32,869 bases of DNA from CAYOSU01 sp964541255. Its GTDB lineage: Bacteria > Bacillota > Clostridia > Christensenellales > CAMQZB01. Made by a program: the position numbers and the translations under genes. Under the pieces are notes generated by a model. The model was not told where the DNA came from. It did not search any database and worked only from the letters and a program-made list of their open reading frames with translations. Numbering within the stretch: the stretch's first letter is position 1; every line of letters begins with the position of its first letter. This document shows positions 9,127-15,977 of the stretch, one piece after another. The stretch spans positions 1 to 32,869 of the forward strand of contig CAZIPL010000012.1 in assembly GCA_964541255.1 (NCBI GenBank), read 5' to 3'.

Positions 9127-10329
9127 TTACTTTTGATAATAGCTTCTTTTTGCGACTTTCTTGAACCCTAATTTTTCGCAATATTCTATTCCGAGCGGCG
9201 AATCGTCATCGTCGGCGTTTGCGTTTCCGAGAAGTGCGTTTTCTTTTAAGCATAGGTTAATCGCATACTTCCAAACAAGTTCCACGGCATTTTCTGCACT
9301 TAAAGCGTCAGCATAAAAAATTGCGCCGATGTCATATTTTTTAAGCTCTCTTACGTTGTCAAGCGTCGGCATTGCAAGGCAAATAAGCTTTCCGTTTTCA
9401 AATACGCCTATCGGTTTCATTCCGACGTTCCCGCTGCCGTCGAAGTGAATTTGAATTGCGTTTTCGTGGCACGTTGCGCAATAACCGCTTTGCCTAAAGG
9501 TTTTAATCGAAATCAAATCGTCTTTTGTGAGTTGTCGCACGGATAAGCCGTCGTATGTCGGAAGAGAAATCGAATCGCCGAAATATAGCGTATCGTAACC
9601 GTTTTGGCAAGTCAATCCGATTTTTGCCACTAAAGCGTCGAAATCGTTCCATTCTAAATCCATCGATCTTCTTATCGAGAACTTCGGAGAAGAGAGCTTT
9701 TTCAAAAGATTGAGATATAAAATCGCATCTTTTTCAGTTTCGCAAACGAGCGTAACGAAAGGCTCGGCGGAATTATAATCGGACACATAAAGGAAGTGCT
9801 CTAAGTTTTCGGTATCGCCGAGAGTTAAGATCTCCGTTTCGGCAACGGTCATTCCGATTATGTCTTCTGCGTATTTCATCGGATTATGCGTAAAGCAAAA
9901 ATCGAGAGCAAGCTCAACGTCAGATACTTTTAATTCGGGGAAGCTTTTTTTGAAATGGCTTATCGCAATTCTTCCCGATAGGTCGTGCCACGAGATAGCG
10001 GCATCAGAATATTTTTTGCGGTAATCTGTCGGCGTTAAGCTATAAAAGCTTTTGAATGCTCGCGTGAAGCTTTCGGGACTTTCATATCCGAAATCAAGCG
10101 CGATTTCAAGAACGGTCTTTTGCGTTTTTCTTAATTCGAGCGCGCAACGAGTAAGCTTATATACGCGCGAATATTCGATCGGACTATATCCCGTACGGGC
10201 TTTGAATATCGAATCGAAATAGGTGAGAGAAAAGCCTGCGCTACTTGCTATGCTTTGTAGTGACAGATTGTCTTTCGGATTTTGTTGGATATAATCGATC
10301 GCTTTGTCGATTAAGTTTTTGTTTTCCAT
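9127..10329 (-). CDS. AraC-family regulator fused to a GNAT-like C-terminal domain
   Basis: Residues 1 to about 105 form an AraC/XylS DNA-binding domain with both helix-turn-helix units: LSLQSIASSAGFSLTYFDSIFK and, in the second, VLEIALDFGYESPESFTRAFK, followed by TPTDYRKKY. The domain is N-terminal, not C-terminal as in AraC itself. The remaining 295 residues hold no sugar-binding cupin. The last 130 look like a GNAT acetyltransferase fold: GLSVRQLTKDDL, IGVFENGKLICLA and the closing YCEKLGFKKVAKRSYY, which is the typical GNAT last strand. The middle (about 130-265) may be a second, degenerate GNAT-like half. The ATG has a strong AAAGGAGATG upstream. No target operon is adjacent, so the ligand, substrate and regulon are unknown. 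Confidence 0.85.
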   Translation of the reverse strand: MENKNLIDKAIDYIQQNPKDNLSLQSIASSAGFSLTYFDSIFKARTGYSPIEYSRVYKLTRCALELRKTQKTVLEIALDFGYESPESFTRAFKSFYSLTPTDYRKKYSDAAISWHDLSGRIAISHFKKSFPELKVSDVELALDFCFTHNPMKYAEDIIGMTVAETEILTLGDTENLEHFLYVSDYNSAEPFVTLVCETEKDAILYLNLLKKLSSPKFSIRRSMDLEWNDFDALVAKIGLTCQNGYDTLYFGDSISLPTYDGLSVRQLTKDDLISIKTFRQSGYCATCHENAIQIHFDGSGNVGMKPIGVFENGKLICLAMPTLDNVRELKKYDIGAIFYADALSAENAVELVWKYAINLCLKENALLGNANADDDDSPLGIEYCEKLGFKKVAKRSYYQK

Positions 10330-10356
10330 AAAATCATCTCCTTTTTGTTTTTCTAC

Positions 10357-10365
10357 ATTTTAGCA
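10357..10365 (-). promoter_or_regulatory. Candidate extended -10 promoter of the AraC-type gene
   Basis: On the minus strand TGC is followed by TAAAAT, an extended -10 element, about 28 nt before the ATG at 10329. No good -35 is seen 17 bp upstream. Confidence 0.35.
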
Positions 10366-10506
10366 TTCGATATTCATTCTTGTCCGTGCAGATATTATTT
10401 TATAAAGCGTTTTTAGAAGAAGTATATTGTGAAATATTTCAAGCAGTTTTTTGAAAGATAGAAAATCAAAACGGTAAGTACCATAAATAAAAAGAATGTT
10501 TGTTAA

Positions 10507-10663
10507 AACTATCCATTGAAGGGTCGAACAGATTGAGCCTAAAAGGTGTCTTTTTTGCCTATTTCGACAAATCTTTGCATCTAGTATTATGAGTGAGTTT
10601 AACTTTAGATTGCAAATTGATTGCCGCTAAAACTCAATTATGCACGACTTTCAATGGATAACG
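10507..10663. repeat. Dispersed repeat element with imperfect terminal inverted repeats
   Basis: The stretch begins TATCCATTGAAGG and ends CTTTCAATGGATA. The complementarity extends imperfectly over about 30 bp at each end, as in a small palindromic or MITE-like element. Its right half closely resembles 32473-32571 (shared GCAAATTG, GCCGCTAA, CTTTCAATGGATAA and a TAAAA-GTCTTTT core), and a shorter piece recurs at 12319-12354. It fills most of the non-coding stretch between the AraC-type gene and tRNA-Pro. I see no coding potential in it. Confidence 0.55.
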
Positions 10664-10709
10664 CAAAAAGTCATATCTCCAATCAAATCTATAAGGAATT
10701 GTTCGGAAA

Positions 10710-10742
10710 TAAAAAATCGCTTGAAAATATCTTCAAGCGATC
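10710..10742 (-). terminator. Terminator of tRNA-Pro
   Basis: On the minus strand ATCGCTTGAA (10732-10741) pairs perfectly with its complement at 10716-10725 across a 6-nt loop and is followed by six T residues. It starts three nt after the encoded CCA of the tRNA. Confidence 0.9.
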
Positions 10743-10744
10743 TT

Positions 10745-10821
10745 TGGTCGAGGTGGTGAGATTCGAACTCGCGGCCTCTTGGTCCCGAACCAAGCGCGCT
10801 ACCAAACTGCGCTACACCTCG
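10745..10821 (-). tRNA. tRNA-Pro (anticodon CGG)
   Basis: Complete 77-nt cloverleaf on the minus strand. The acceptor stem is CGAGGTG with CACCTCG, discriminator A, and CCA is encoded. The D-arm contains TAGCGCAGTTTGGTAGCGC, the anticodon stem is CTTGG/CCAAG around the loop TTCGGGA, giving anticodon CGG for the CCG codon. The T-arm loop is TTCGAAT. The tRNA is followed by its own terminator and preceded by a good promoter, so it is an independent unit. Confidence 0.97.
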
Positions 10822-10832
10822 GCTGCTTATTA

Positions 10833-10861
10833 AATTTATCACGATTTGCCTAAATTGTCAA
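10833..10861 (-). promoter_or_regulatory. tRNA-Pro promoter
   Basis: On the minus strand a perfect TTGACA (10856-10861) is followed after 17 bp by TGA-TAAATT, with the -10 at 10833-10838 in an extended -10 context. The predicted start is just before the mature tRNA 5' end at 10821. Confidence 0.7.
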
Positions 10862-10945
10862 ATAAAATGCCGAGATTTTCGAAAGTATAAAGTAAATGTA
10901 GCGGTGATATAAAAGTATTTTTGATTGTGTTCGGCTTTATTGCGC

Positions 10946-10951
10946 TATAAT
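10946..10951 (+). promoter_or_regulatory. Candidate -10 element upstream of the tandem structured units
   Basis: A consensus TATAAT lies 15 bp before the first 148-bp unit. The possible -35 hexamers TTGATT (10921) or TTGTGT (10925) are spaced 19 or 15 bp from it, both non-ideal. If used, transcription would begin near 10958 and run through both units into the transporter gene. Confidence 0.35.
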
Positions 10952-10965
10952 TGCTGTTATAAATA

Positions 10966-11113
10966 ATAATACAAGAAGTTTACGCATTGCTTGCAAGGTG
11001 CGGAAACTTCGATGTTTTTCAAGCTTAGAAGCACAAAACGAGAGTTTTGTGACAAAAGCGAAGCGTTTTGCAAAGATTTTGTCGTTAGACAAAACATTTA
11101 CTTCTTATAGGTT
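10966..11113 (+). ncRNA. Structured repeat unit 1 (candidate cis-regulatory RNA)
   Basis: First of two head-to-tail 148-bp units. Predicted hairpins on the plus strand are: GAAGTTT (10975-10981) with AAACTTC (11004-11010), extended by CGCA/TGCG; CACAAAAC (11032-11039) with GTTTTGTG (11044-11051) closing a GAGA tetraloop; and TTTTGTC (11077-11083) with GACAAAA (11088-11094). AAGAAGT at 10973 can instead pair with ACTTCTT at 11100-11106, an alternative that excludes the first hairpin. The stems differ in sequence from unit 2 but keep pairing. I do not recognise a known family, and the ncRNA call is inference from structure. Confidence 0.5.
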
Positions 11114-11261
11114 ATAATACAAGAAGTTTCTGTTTTGCTTGCAAAGAACAGAAACTTCAAAGCATTTCAAACTTAGAAGTGCGAAACAGTAGTTTCGTGG
11201 CAAAAGCGAAGCGTTTGCAAAATGTTTTTGCATTAACTAAAACATTTACTTCTTATAGGTT
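11114..11261 (+). ncRNA. Structured repeat unit 2 (candidate cis-regulatory RNA)
   Basis: Second 148-bp unit, ending 50 bp before the transporter start. It has the same order of hairpins as unit 1: a perfect 12-bp stem GAAGTTTCTGTT (11123-11134) with AACAGAAACTTC (11147-11158); CGAAAC (11182-11187) with GTTTCG (11192-11197); and AATGTTTT (11221-11228) with AAAACATT (11239-11246). Invariant unpaired or loop segments include TTGCTTGCAA, CTTAGAAG, CAAAAGCGAAGCG and the closing ACTTCTTATAGG. Its position in the leader of a predicted metal exporter suggests a regulatory role, but a mobile palindromic repeat is an alternative. Confidence 0.5.
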
Positions 11262-11310
11262 ATAATATTTCATTTTTTCCTTGACAATATTGCGAAAAGG
11301 GAGTATTTTA

Positions 11311-12168
11311 TTGCAGATGTTAGAAGTATTATTGGATTCATTGATAGATTCGCTGAAAGTCGTTGCGGTCTTTTTTGCCGTCAACGTAATTCTCGGCGCG
11401 ATAGAGGGTAAGCTTTCGAATGTATTAGTAAAATCGAAAGGCTTGTCGCCGCTCATCGGAGGCGCTGTGGGACTTATTCCGCAGTGCGGTTTTTCCGTTG
11501 TCGCAACGGATATGTATCAAAAGCAAAAGATTACCGTCGGAACGTTGCTTGCCGTATATATCTCTACGAGCGACGAGGCTCTGCCCGTTTTGTTGAGCCA
11601 CCCCGATTGTTACAAAGAGTTGCTTGCGCTTTTATGCATAAAGTTTGTTTTGGCTGTTCTCGTCGGCATTGCTATCGACAAAATCGGCGTTTTTTCAAAG
11701 CCCGTTTCGGCTTGCGATTTGACGGAAGTTGAGCTTAAAGGCTGTTGCGATCACGACATAAAAGAAGAGAGTAAACTCCATAGCTTGTTTTTGCATCCGC
11801 TGGTGCATTCGCTCAAAACATTTACGTATATTTTTGCCATAAATCTTGTGTTCGGCACGCTTTTATATTTCATCGGCGAAGAGAGCCTTATCGGCTTTTT
11901 GACGGCGGGGAAGTATATCGCTCCCTTTATCGCCGTAATTATAGGTCTTATTCCCAATTGCGCTTCGTCGCTATTACTTGCCAATCTTTTCTCTTTGGGC
12001 GCAATAGGCTTCGGCGCAATGCTCGGAGGTCTTGTCGTCAATGCGGGACTTGGCGTTACGGTTCTTATCAAAGACAAAAACAACGTGAAATTCAACTTAA
12101 AAATCGTCGGAATATTGTTTTTGACGGGACTGATTGCGGGCTATCTTGCGACGGTTATTTACGGATAA
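11311..12168 (+). CDS. Putative 10-TM heavy-metal exporter (ArsP_2 / putative manganese transporter type)
   Basis: Polytopic membrane protein with about ten hydrophobic segments and an internal duplication. The first half carries GGAVGLIPQCGFSVVATDMY and the second GLIPNCASSLLLANLF, the paired GLIPxC signature of the family annotated as putative heavy-metal or manganese exporters. A hydrophilic loop with Cys and several His (GCCDHDIKEE, HSLFLHPLVH) joins the halves and could bind metal. The AAGGGAG motif at 11297-11303 is 7 nt from the TTG at 11311 and 13 nt from an ATG at 11317, so either start is possible; an earlier TTG at 11281 lacks a ribosome binding site. The gene stands alone behind two structured 148-bp repeats that may control it. 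The metal specificity is not readable from sequence. Confidence 0.75.
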   Translation: MQMLEVLLDSLIDSLKVVAVFFAVNVILGAIEGKLSNVLVKSKGLSPLIGGAVGLIPQCGFSVVATDMYQKQKITVGTLLAVYISTSDEALPVLLSHPDCYKELLALLCIKFVLAVLVGIAIDKIGVFSKPVSACDLTEVELKGCCDHDIKEESKLHSLFLHPLVHSLKTFTYIFAINLVFGTLLYFIGEESLIGFLTAGKYIAPFIAVIIGLIPNCASSLLLANLFSLGAIGFGAMLGGLVVNAGLGVTVLIKDKNNVKFNLKIVGILFLTGLIAGYLATVIYG

Positions 12169-12255
12169 GTAACTTTTCTCTGTCATTTCGTTTGGTTATC
12201 TTGATTTTCTTATCTCGGGATAAAATACAACCGCCTTAATTAAATAACAAATAAA

Positions 12256-12288
12256 AACCATACCTTGCGTTCGGTATGGTTCTTTTTA
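12256..12288. terminator. Bidirectional rho-independent terminator
   Basis: AACCATACC (12256-12264) pairs with GGTATGGTT (12273-12281) around an 8-nt loop, with a T-rich tail on the plus strand and an A-run upstream that gives a T-run on the minus strand. It can end both the exporter gene and the convergent minus-strand operon that stops at 12378. Confidence 0.88.
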
Positions 12289-12318
12289 TGATAAAATACT
12301 ATTAAGATAAGAATCTAT

Positions 12319-12354
12319 TTAGGCTTAATCGGGTACGACTTTCAATTACTAAAG
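12319..12354. repeat. Partial copy of the dispersed repeat
   Basis: The segment contains AGGCTTAATCGGGTACGACT followed by TTCAAT, combining pieces seen at 32498-32510 and 10645-10658. GACTTT and AAAGTC within it form a small hairpin. It lies in the short gap between two convergent genes. The similarity is short, so this is a weaker call than the other two copies. Confidence 0.35.
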
Positions 12355-12377
12355 TCAATTTCGGGATTTCAAAACAT

Positions 12378-13214
12378 TTAGTTTTCTCTCGCGTTATAGA
12401 AAAGATATTGTTGAACGATTCCCGCTTTTTCGCCGAAGAGTTCGACGAAGTATGCTCGTATCTTTTTTCTGTCCGTTTCGCTTCCGCCGTAGTTTTCTAT
12501 ATATACTTTCTCCATCCAAGTATCGACGGGAAATGCGTCGTATTTTTGGAACGCGAAAAGCAAAATGCAATCGGCGACCTTTTCACCCACACCTTTTAAG
12601 TTGCATAAATACTTATTCGCCGAAAGGGTGTCGAGCGTTGCTATTTTATTTAGGTCGAAACCGTTTGCAATAGCATTTGCCGTTTCGACGATATACTTAT
12701 CTCTATATCCGCAGCCGAAAAGCTTGAGGTCGCTAAGAGTTGCTTTCGCAAGGCTTTCGGGAGAGGGGAAAGCATAGTATTCGATTCCGAAAAGCTCGCG
12801 TTTTTCTCCGTATCTTTCGGCGATTTTATCAAGCGTTTTTGAAAATCTTTTGATATTGTTGTTCGCCGACATAATGAAGTCGATGATAGCTTCGAATTTG
12901 TCTTGTCGCATAATCTTAAGCGGCGGGCAAGATAGTATTGTTTTTTTAGCGAACTCGTCCGAAACGTTATATAAAAAGAAAGAATAATCTTCGTCAAGGT
13001 CGAAAAAGTTGACAAAATACGCAGAATCTTCGCTCGTTATCACGGTTTCTGTCGAGTGCTTTTCAACTATTGCCGCTTTGTCGAAGCTCGGAACGAGCCA
13101 TTTGTTTTCGGCTAACGTTTTGACTCTGAAAACCTGCCCCGAAAAAAGCGTCGAATGAGCGTCGAAAACGTTGTTATCAACGATTATTTTGTTGTCGATT
13201 ATTTGATAATTCAT
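12378..13214 (-). CDS. 8-oxoguanine DNA glycosylase / AP lyase (OGG family)
   Basis: Base-excision repair enzyme that removes 8-oxoguanine opposite C and nicks the abasic site. The HhH-GPD fold is complete. The hairpin CNLKGVGEKVADCILL carries catalytic K212, and FPVDTWMEKVY carries D231; the 19-residue spacing equals that of K249 and D268 in human OGG1. The N-terminal TLFSGQVFRVK matches the OGG N-terminal domain (TLxxGQxFRW-like, here with Val in place of Trp). Its 278 residues fit bacterial OGG1-like proteins. The start at 13214 overlaps the upstream methyltransferase stop as ATGA, implying translational coupling; a longer frame to 13259 would run into that gene. Confidence 0.9.
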   Translation of the reverse strand: MNYQIIDNKIIVDNNVFDAHSTLFSGQVFRVKTLAENKWLVPSFDKAAIVEKHSTETVITSEDSAYFVNFFDLDEDYSFFLYNVSDEFAKKTILSCPPLKIMRQDKFEAIIDFIMSANNNIKRFSKTLDKIAERYGEKRELFGIEYYAFPSPESLAKATLSDLKLFGCGYRDKYIVETANAIANGFDLNKIATLDTLSANKYLCNLKGVGEKVADCILLFAFQKYDAFPVDTWMEKVYIENYGGSETDRKKIRAYFVELFGEKAGIVQQYLFYNAREN

Positions 13215-14347
13215 TGTTTCTTGGGCGGTTTTTCTCCTAAAATAGTGTAATAGCGGCACTCGATTTTGCCGTTGAAAAGCTTGCGCTCTTTGTTAACTCT
13301 GAGCTTTGTTATTCTTTCAAAGTCGGGCATAGCCGTAAGAACGTATGCGGAGAAGTTGTTAAGCGATTTATAAACGCTTGCGAAGTCGCGATAAAGCTCT
13401 CTCACTTCCTTTGGGTTTAACAGCCTTTCGCCGTAAGGGGGATTTGTGATAATAACTCCGTAAGACGAAGTCGAGCGAAGCTCTCTCATATCTTGGCGTT
13501 GGAAATGGATTTTGTCCGAAATACCGAGGTTCTTCGCGTGGAAAAGGCTTTCGGAGATCGCTTTTTCTTCGATGTCGAAGCCTAAAATAGAAAGCTTTTT
13601 ATCTCGCGTTTCGAGATCTTTTGCGTTTTCGCGAAGAAGATTTTTGTCTTTTTCGGGGATTTGCGGAAAGCTGTCGAACGCAAACGTTCTGTTTATCCCC
13701 GGCGCTATGTTAAGAGCTTTCATTGCCGCTTCAAGCGGAATGGTTCCGCTGCCGCAAAAGGGGTCTATCAAGGTCTTGCCGTCGTTCCAGATCGATAGGT
13801 CGATAAGTGCCGCCGCCAATGTTTCTTTTAAAGGCGCAGAGTACGCCAAGCTTCTGTAGCCTCGTTTATGAAGTCCGGCTCCAGACGTATCGAGAAGAAC
13901 GTCGCAAAGGTCGTTTCTTATTGAAACCTCGATTTTGAATTCTCCCGTCGTTTCGGGGAATGTCGATATTTTATATGCGTGCATTAAGTTTTCGACTATT
14001 GCTTTTTTCGCTATGGACTCCGTTGCCGAAAGAGCGTGAAGCGCCGAATCTACGCACTTTGCTTTGACGGTGACCTTACCGTTTTTCGGTATGAAGTTTT
14101 TTAGGTCGAGAGTTTTTATGTTGTCAAAAAGCTCGTCGAAAGAGCTTGCGTGGAAATTCCCGAGCCTAATAAAAACTCTTTCCGCCGTTCGAAGAAACAT
14201 ATTGAGCTTCATAACAAGGGAATAATCCCCCTCGAAGTAAAAACGTCCGCCTATGCACGGGCAGTCGATTCCGAGACGTTGAAGCTCTCTTTTTGTTACG
14301 CTTTCTATTCCGAAAGCCGTCGCTACTACTATTTCGAATTTATCCAT
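13211..14347 (-). CDS. THUMP-domain rRNA/tRNA N2-guanine methyltransferase (RlmL N-terminal/YpsC type)
   Basis: SAM-dependent methyltransferase of the RlmL-like family, expected to methylate a guanine N2 in 23S rRNA. Residues 1 to about 160 are the ferredoxin-like plus THUMP RNA-binding module (EIVVATAFGIESVTKREL, VTVKAKCVDS, EIVSIR-like strand IEVSIRNDL). The catalytic Rossmann domain follows, with GLHKRGYR, DPFCGSGT at 195-202 for SAM binding, and the TNPPYGERL motif at 301-309 whose NPPY is typical of amino-group methyltransferases. The 378-residue length fits the Bacillus YpsC type. I chose the ATG at 14347 because the conserved N-terminus starts there and a promoter lies so close that the message may be leaderless. 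It is cotranscribed with the glycosylase. Confidence 0.9.
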   Translation of the reverse strand: MDKFEIVVATAFGIESVTKRELQRLGIDCPCIGGRFYFEGDYSLVMKLNMFLRTAERVFIRLGNFHASSFDELFDNIKTLDLKNFIPKNGKVTVKAKCVDSALHALSATESIAKKAIVENLMHAYKISTFPETTGEFKIEVSIRNDLCDVLLDTSGAGLHKRGYRSLAYSAPLKETLAAALIDLSIWNDGKTLIDPFCGSGTIPLEAAMKALNIAPGINRTFAFDSFPQIPEKDKNLLRENAKDLETRDKKLSILGFDIEEKAISESLFHAKNLGISDKIHFQRQDMRELRSTSSYGVIITNPPYGERLLNPKEVRELYRDFASVYKSLNNFSAYVLTAMPDFERITKLRVNKERKLFNGKIECRYYTILGEKPPKKQ

Positions 14348-14353
14348 AGCTAA

Positions 14354-14383
14354 ATAATACTCTATAATAACGCTTTTTTGCAA
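14354..14383 (-). promoter_or_regulatory. Promoter of the methyltransferase operon, probably leaderless
   Basis: On the minus strand TTGCAA (14378-14383) and TATTAT (14354-14359) are 18 bp apart. The -10 ends 6 nt before the ATG at 14347, so the expected transcript start falls on or next to the start codon. No Shine-Dalgarno sequence is visible. Confidence 0.55.
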
Positions 14384-14432
14384 ACGAGTTTGTGTGATAA
14401 ATGTAAAATCCGTCAAAACATTGTTTTTTTGG

Positions 14433-14461
14433 TTTACATAAATTTTTTGATGTGATAGAAT
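14433..14461 (+). promoter_or_regulatory. Promoter of sua5, probably leaderless
   Basis: TTTACA (14433-14438) and TAGAAT (14456-14461) are separated by exactly 17 bp. The -10 ends 7 nt before the ATG at 14469, so transcription should begin on or within a base or two of the start codon. No Shine-Dalgarno is present. Confidence 0.65.
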
Positions 14462-14468
14462 AAAAACA

Positions 14469-15458
14469 ATGAAAACTCACATCTTGCCAATAGAAGACAT
14501 TGTCAGCGTCAAGCTTTGCTCCGAAAGGGTTAGAGAAGGGGATATTGTTGCCTTTCCGACCGAAACGGTATACGGGCTTGGCGTTTCTGCATATAAGGGC
14601 GAAAGTGTGAAAAAAGTTTTCGAAGTAAAGGGTAGACCGTCGGACAATCCTTTGATTTGCCACGTCGCGGATATAGAGGACGCCGTTTTAGCAACGGACG
14701 ATCTTACGGAAACCGCGAAAAAGCTTTTCAAGGCGTTTTCTCCCGGTCCCATAACTTGCGTTGTCAAGAAAAACTCTCTTATTGCCGATGAGGTTACGGC
14801 GGGCTTAGACACCGTCGGAATAAGAATCGTCGGGCATGAAGGAGCAAGGCGTTTCTTGAAAGAATGCGGGGTTCCCGTTGCGGCACCGTCTGCCAACACT
14901 TCGAAAAGACCGTCTCCCACAACGGCGAGAGACGTTCTTGCCGATATGGACGGAAAGATAGAATATATTCTCGACGGCGGAGAGTGCGACGTCGGTATAG
15001 AATCGACGGTGGTCGATTGCAGAGGCGACGTCCCGATTGTTCTTCGCGCGGGGAAAATTACGAGCGAAGACATAAAAAGAGTGTGCGGAGACGTTAAAAT
15101 CGCAGGTGCTACGGACGAAGTTAGATCGCCCGGAATGAAATATCGCCACTACTCGCCGAAATGCAAAATGTATTGCAGATTCGAAAGTATCGCGGGACTT
15201 GGCGAAGAGATTCAAAAGCTTCAAAACGGCGGTGAGAAGGTCGTTTTGATAGGAAACGGCGAAACGGGAAAAATAGCGGCGGCTATTCATATAAACCTTG
15301 GCGAGAGCGTCGAAGAATATATGCACGGATATTTTGCGTCGCTTCGTCGCGGCGAAAACTTAGGAACGGTCATCGTATGCTTCATTCCGTTTTCCGAAAG
15401 CGAAGCGGAAGGGCTATATAACCGTGCGACGAAATCGTGCGGCGGCAATTTGATTTAA
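14469..15458 (+). CDS. L-threonylcarbamoyladenylate synthase (Sua5 type)
   Basis: Makes threonylcarbamoyl-AMP from threonine, bicarbonate and ATP, the first step of t6A37 modification in ANN-decoding tRNAs. The YrdC domain (about 1-200) shows FPTETVYGLG, KGRPSDNPLICHV at 54-66 and PSANTSKRPSPT, which together bind the nucleotide and threonine. DGGECDVGIESTVVDC and LRAGKI end the domain. SPGMKYRHYSPKC is the hallmark linker to the C-terminal Sua5 domain, so this is the two-domain Sua5 form (329 residues) rather than the short YrdC form. It heads the group sua5-rpiB-upp. The partner genes tsaB, tsaD and tsaE are not in the window. Confidence 0.94.
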   Translation: MKTHILPIEDIVSVKLCSERVREGDIVAFPTETVYGLGVSAYKGESVKKVFEVKGRPSDNPLICHVADIEDAVLATDDLTETAKKLFKAFSPGPITCVVKKNSLIADEVTAGLDTVGIRIVGHEGARRFLKECGVPVAAPSANTSKRPSPTTARDVLADMDGKIEYILDGGECDVGIESTVVDCRGDVPIVLRAGKITSEDIKRVCGDVKIAGATDEVRSPGMKYRHYSPKCKMYCRFESIAGLGEEIQKLQNGGEKVVLIGNGETGKIAAAIHINLGESVEEYMHGYFASLRRGENLGTVIVCFIPFSESEAEGLYNRATKSCGGNLI

Positions 15459-15484
15459 GGAAATATTTTTTTAGGAGTAACGAT

Positions 15485-15934
15485 ATGAAAATAGCATTGG
15501 GCTTTGACCACGGCGGAGTTATTTATAAGAGCGAGCTTATCGCATATCTTGAAAAGAACGGCTTCGAATATGAGGATTTCGGAACGTATACGACGGAATC
15601 TTGCGACTATCCCGACTATGCGAAAAAGGTCGCAGAGGCGGTTGCTTCGGGCAAGTTTGACAGAGGAATTCTTATCTGCGGAACGGGAATAGGAATGTCA
15701 ATCGCCGCAAACAAGGTTAAAGGAATCAGAGCATCGTGCGCGAACGATATATATTCCGCAAAGATGACAAGAGTTCACAACGACAGCAATATATTGACTA
15801 TGGGCGCGAGAGTTATAGGGCTTTCAACAATGCTCGAGATAGTGGATGTTTATCTTCACACCGATTACATCGGAAGCTATCATCAAAGAAGACTTGACAA
15901 AATCGCCGAAATGGAAGAAAATTTCGGTAAATAA
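15485..15934 (+). CDS. rpiB: Ribose-5-phosphate isomerase B
   Basis: Interconverts ribose 5-phosphate and ribulose 5-phosphate in the non-oxidative pentose phosphate pathway. The LacA/RpiB signature is complete: GFDHGGVIYK at the N-terminus for phosphate binding, SCDYPDYAKKVAEAV, the catalytic cysteine in ILICGTGIGMSIAANK, the general-acid histidine in RVHNDSNIL, and GARVIG. The length of 149 is standard. The chosen ATG at 15485 is preceded by TTAGGAG with a good spacer; a longer frame reaching back to 15437 would overlap the sua5 end. It sits between sua5 and upp, as is common in Firmicutes, and may supply ribose phosphate for PRPP. Confidence 0.95.
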   Translation: MKIALGFDHGGVIYKSELIAYLEKNGFEYEDFGTYTTESCDYPDYAKKVAEAVASGKFDRGILICGTGIGMSIAANKVKGIRASCANDIYSAKMTRVHNDSNILTMGARVIGLSTMLEIVDVYLHTDYIGSYHQRRLDKIAEMEENFGK

Positions 15935-15977
15935 TCAAAAGAAAAAATAATATTTATATATTTTGGAGGACATAAAT

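Noticed and set aside
10621..10833. 70-codon plus-strand frame and its 63-codon antisense over tRNA-Pro
   Set aside because: Both overlap the tRNA and its terminator, which are unambiguous.
11281..11309. TTGACA and TATTTT with a 17-bp spacer at the exporter start
   Set aside because: The spacing is good, but the -10 would lie next to the start codon and overlaps the AAGGGAG ribosome binding site. A coincidence is more likely, and the structured units imply a longer leader.
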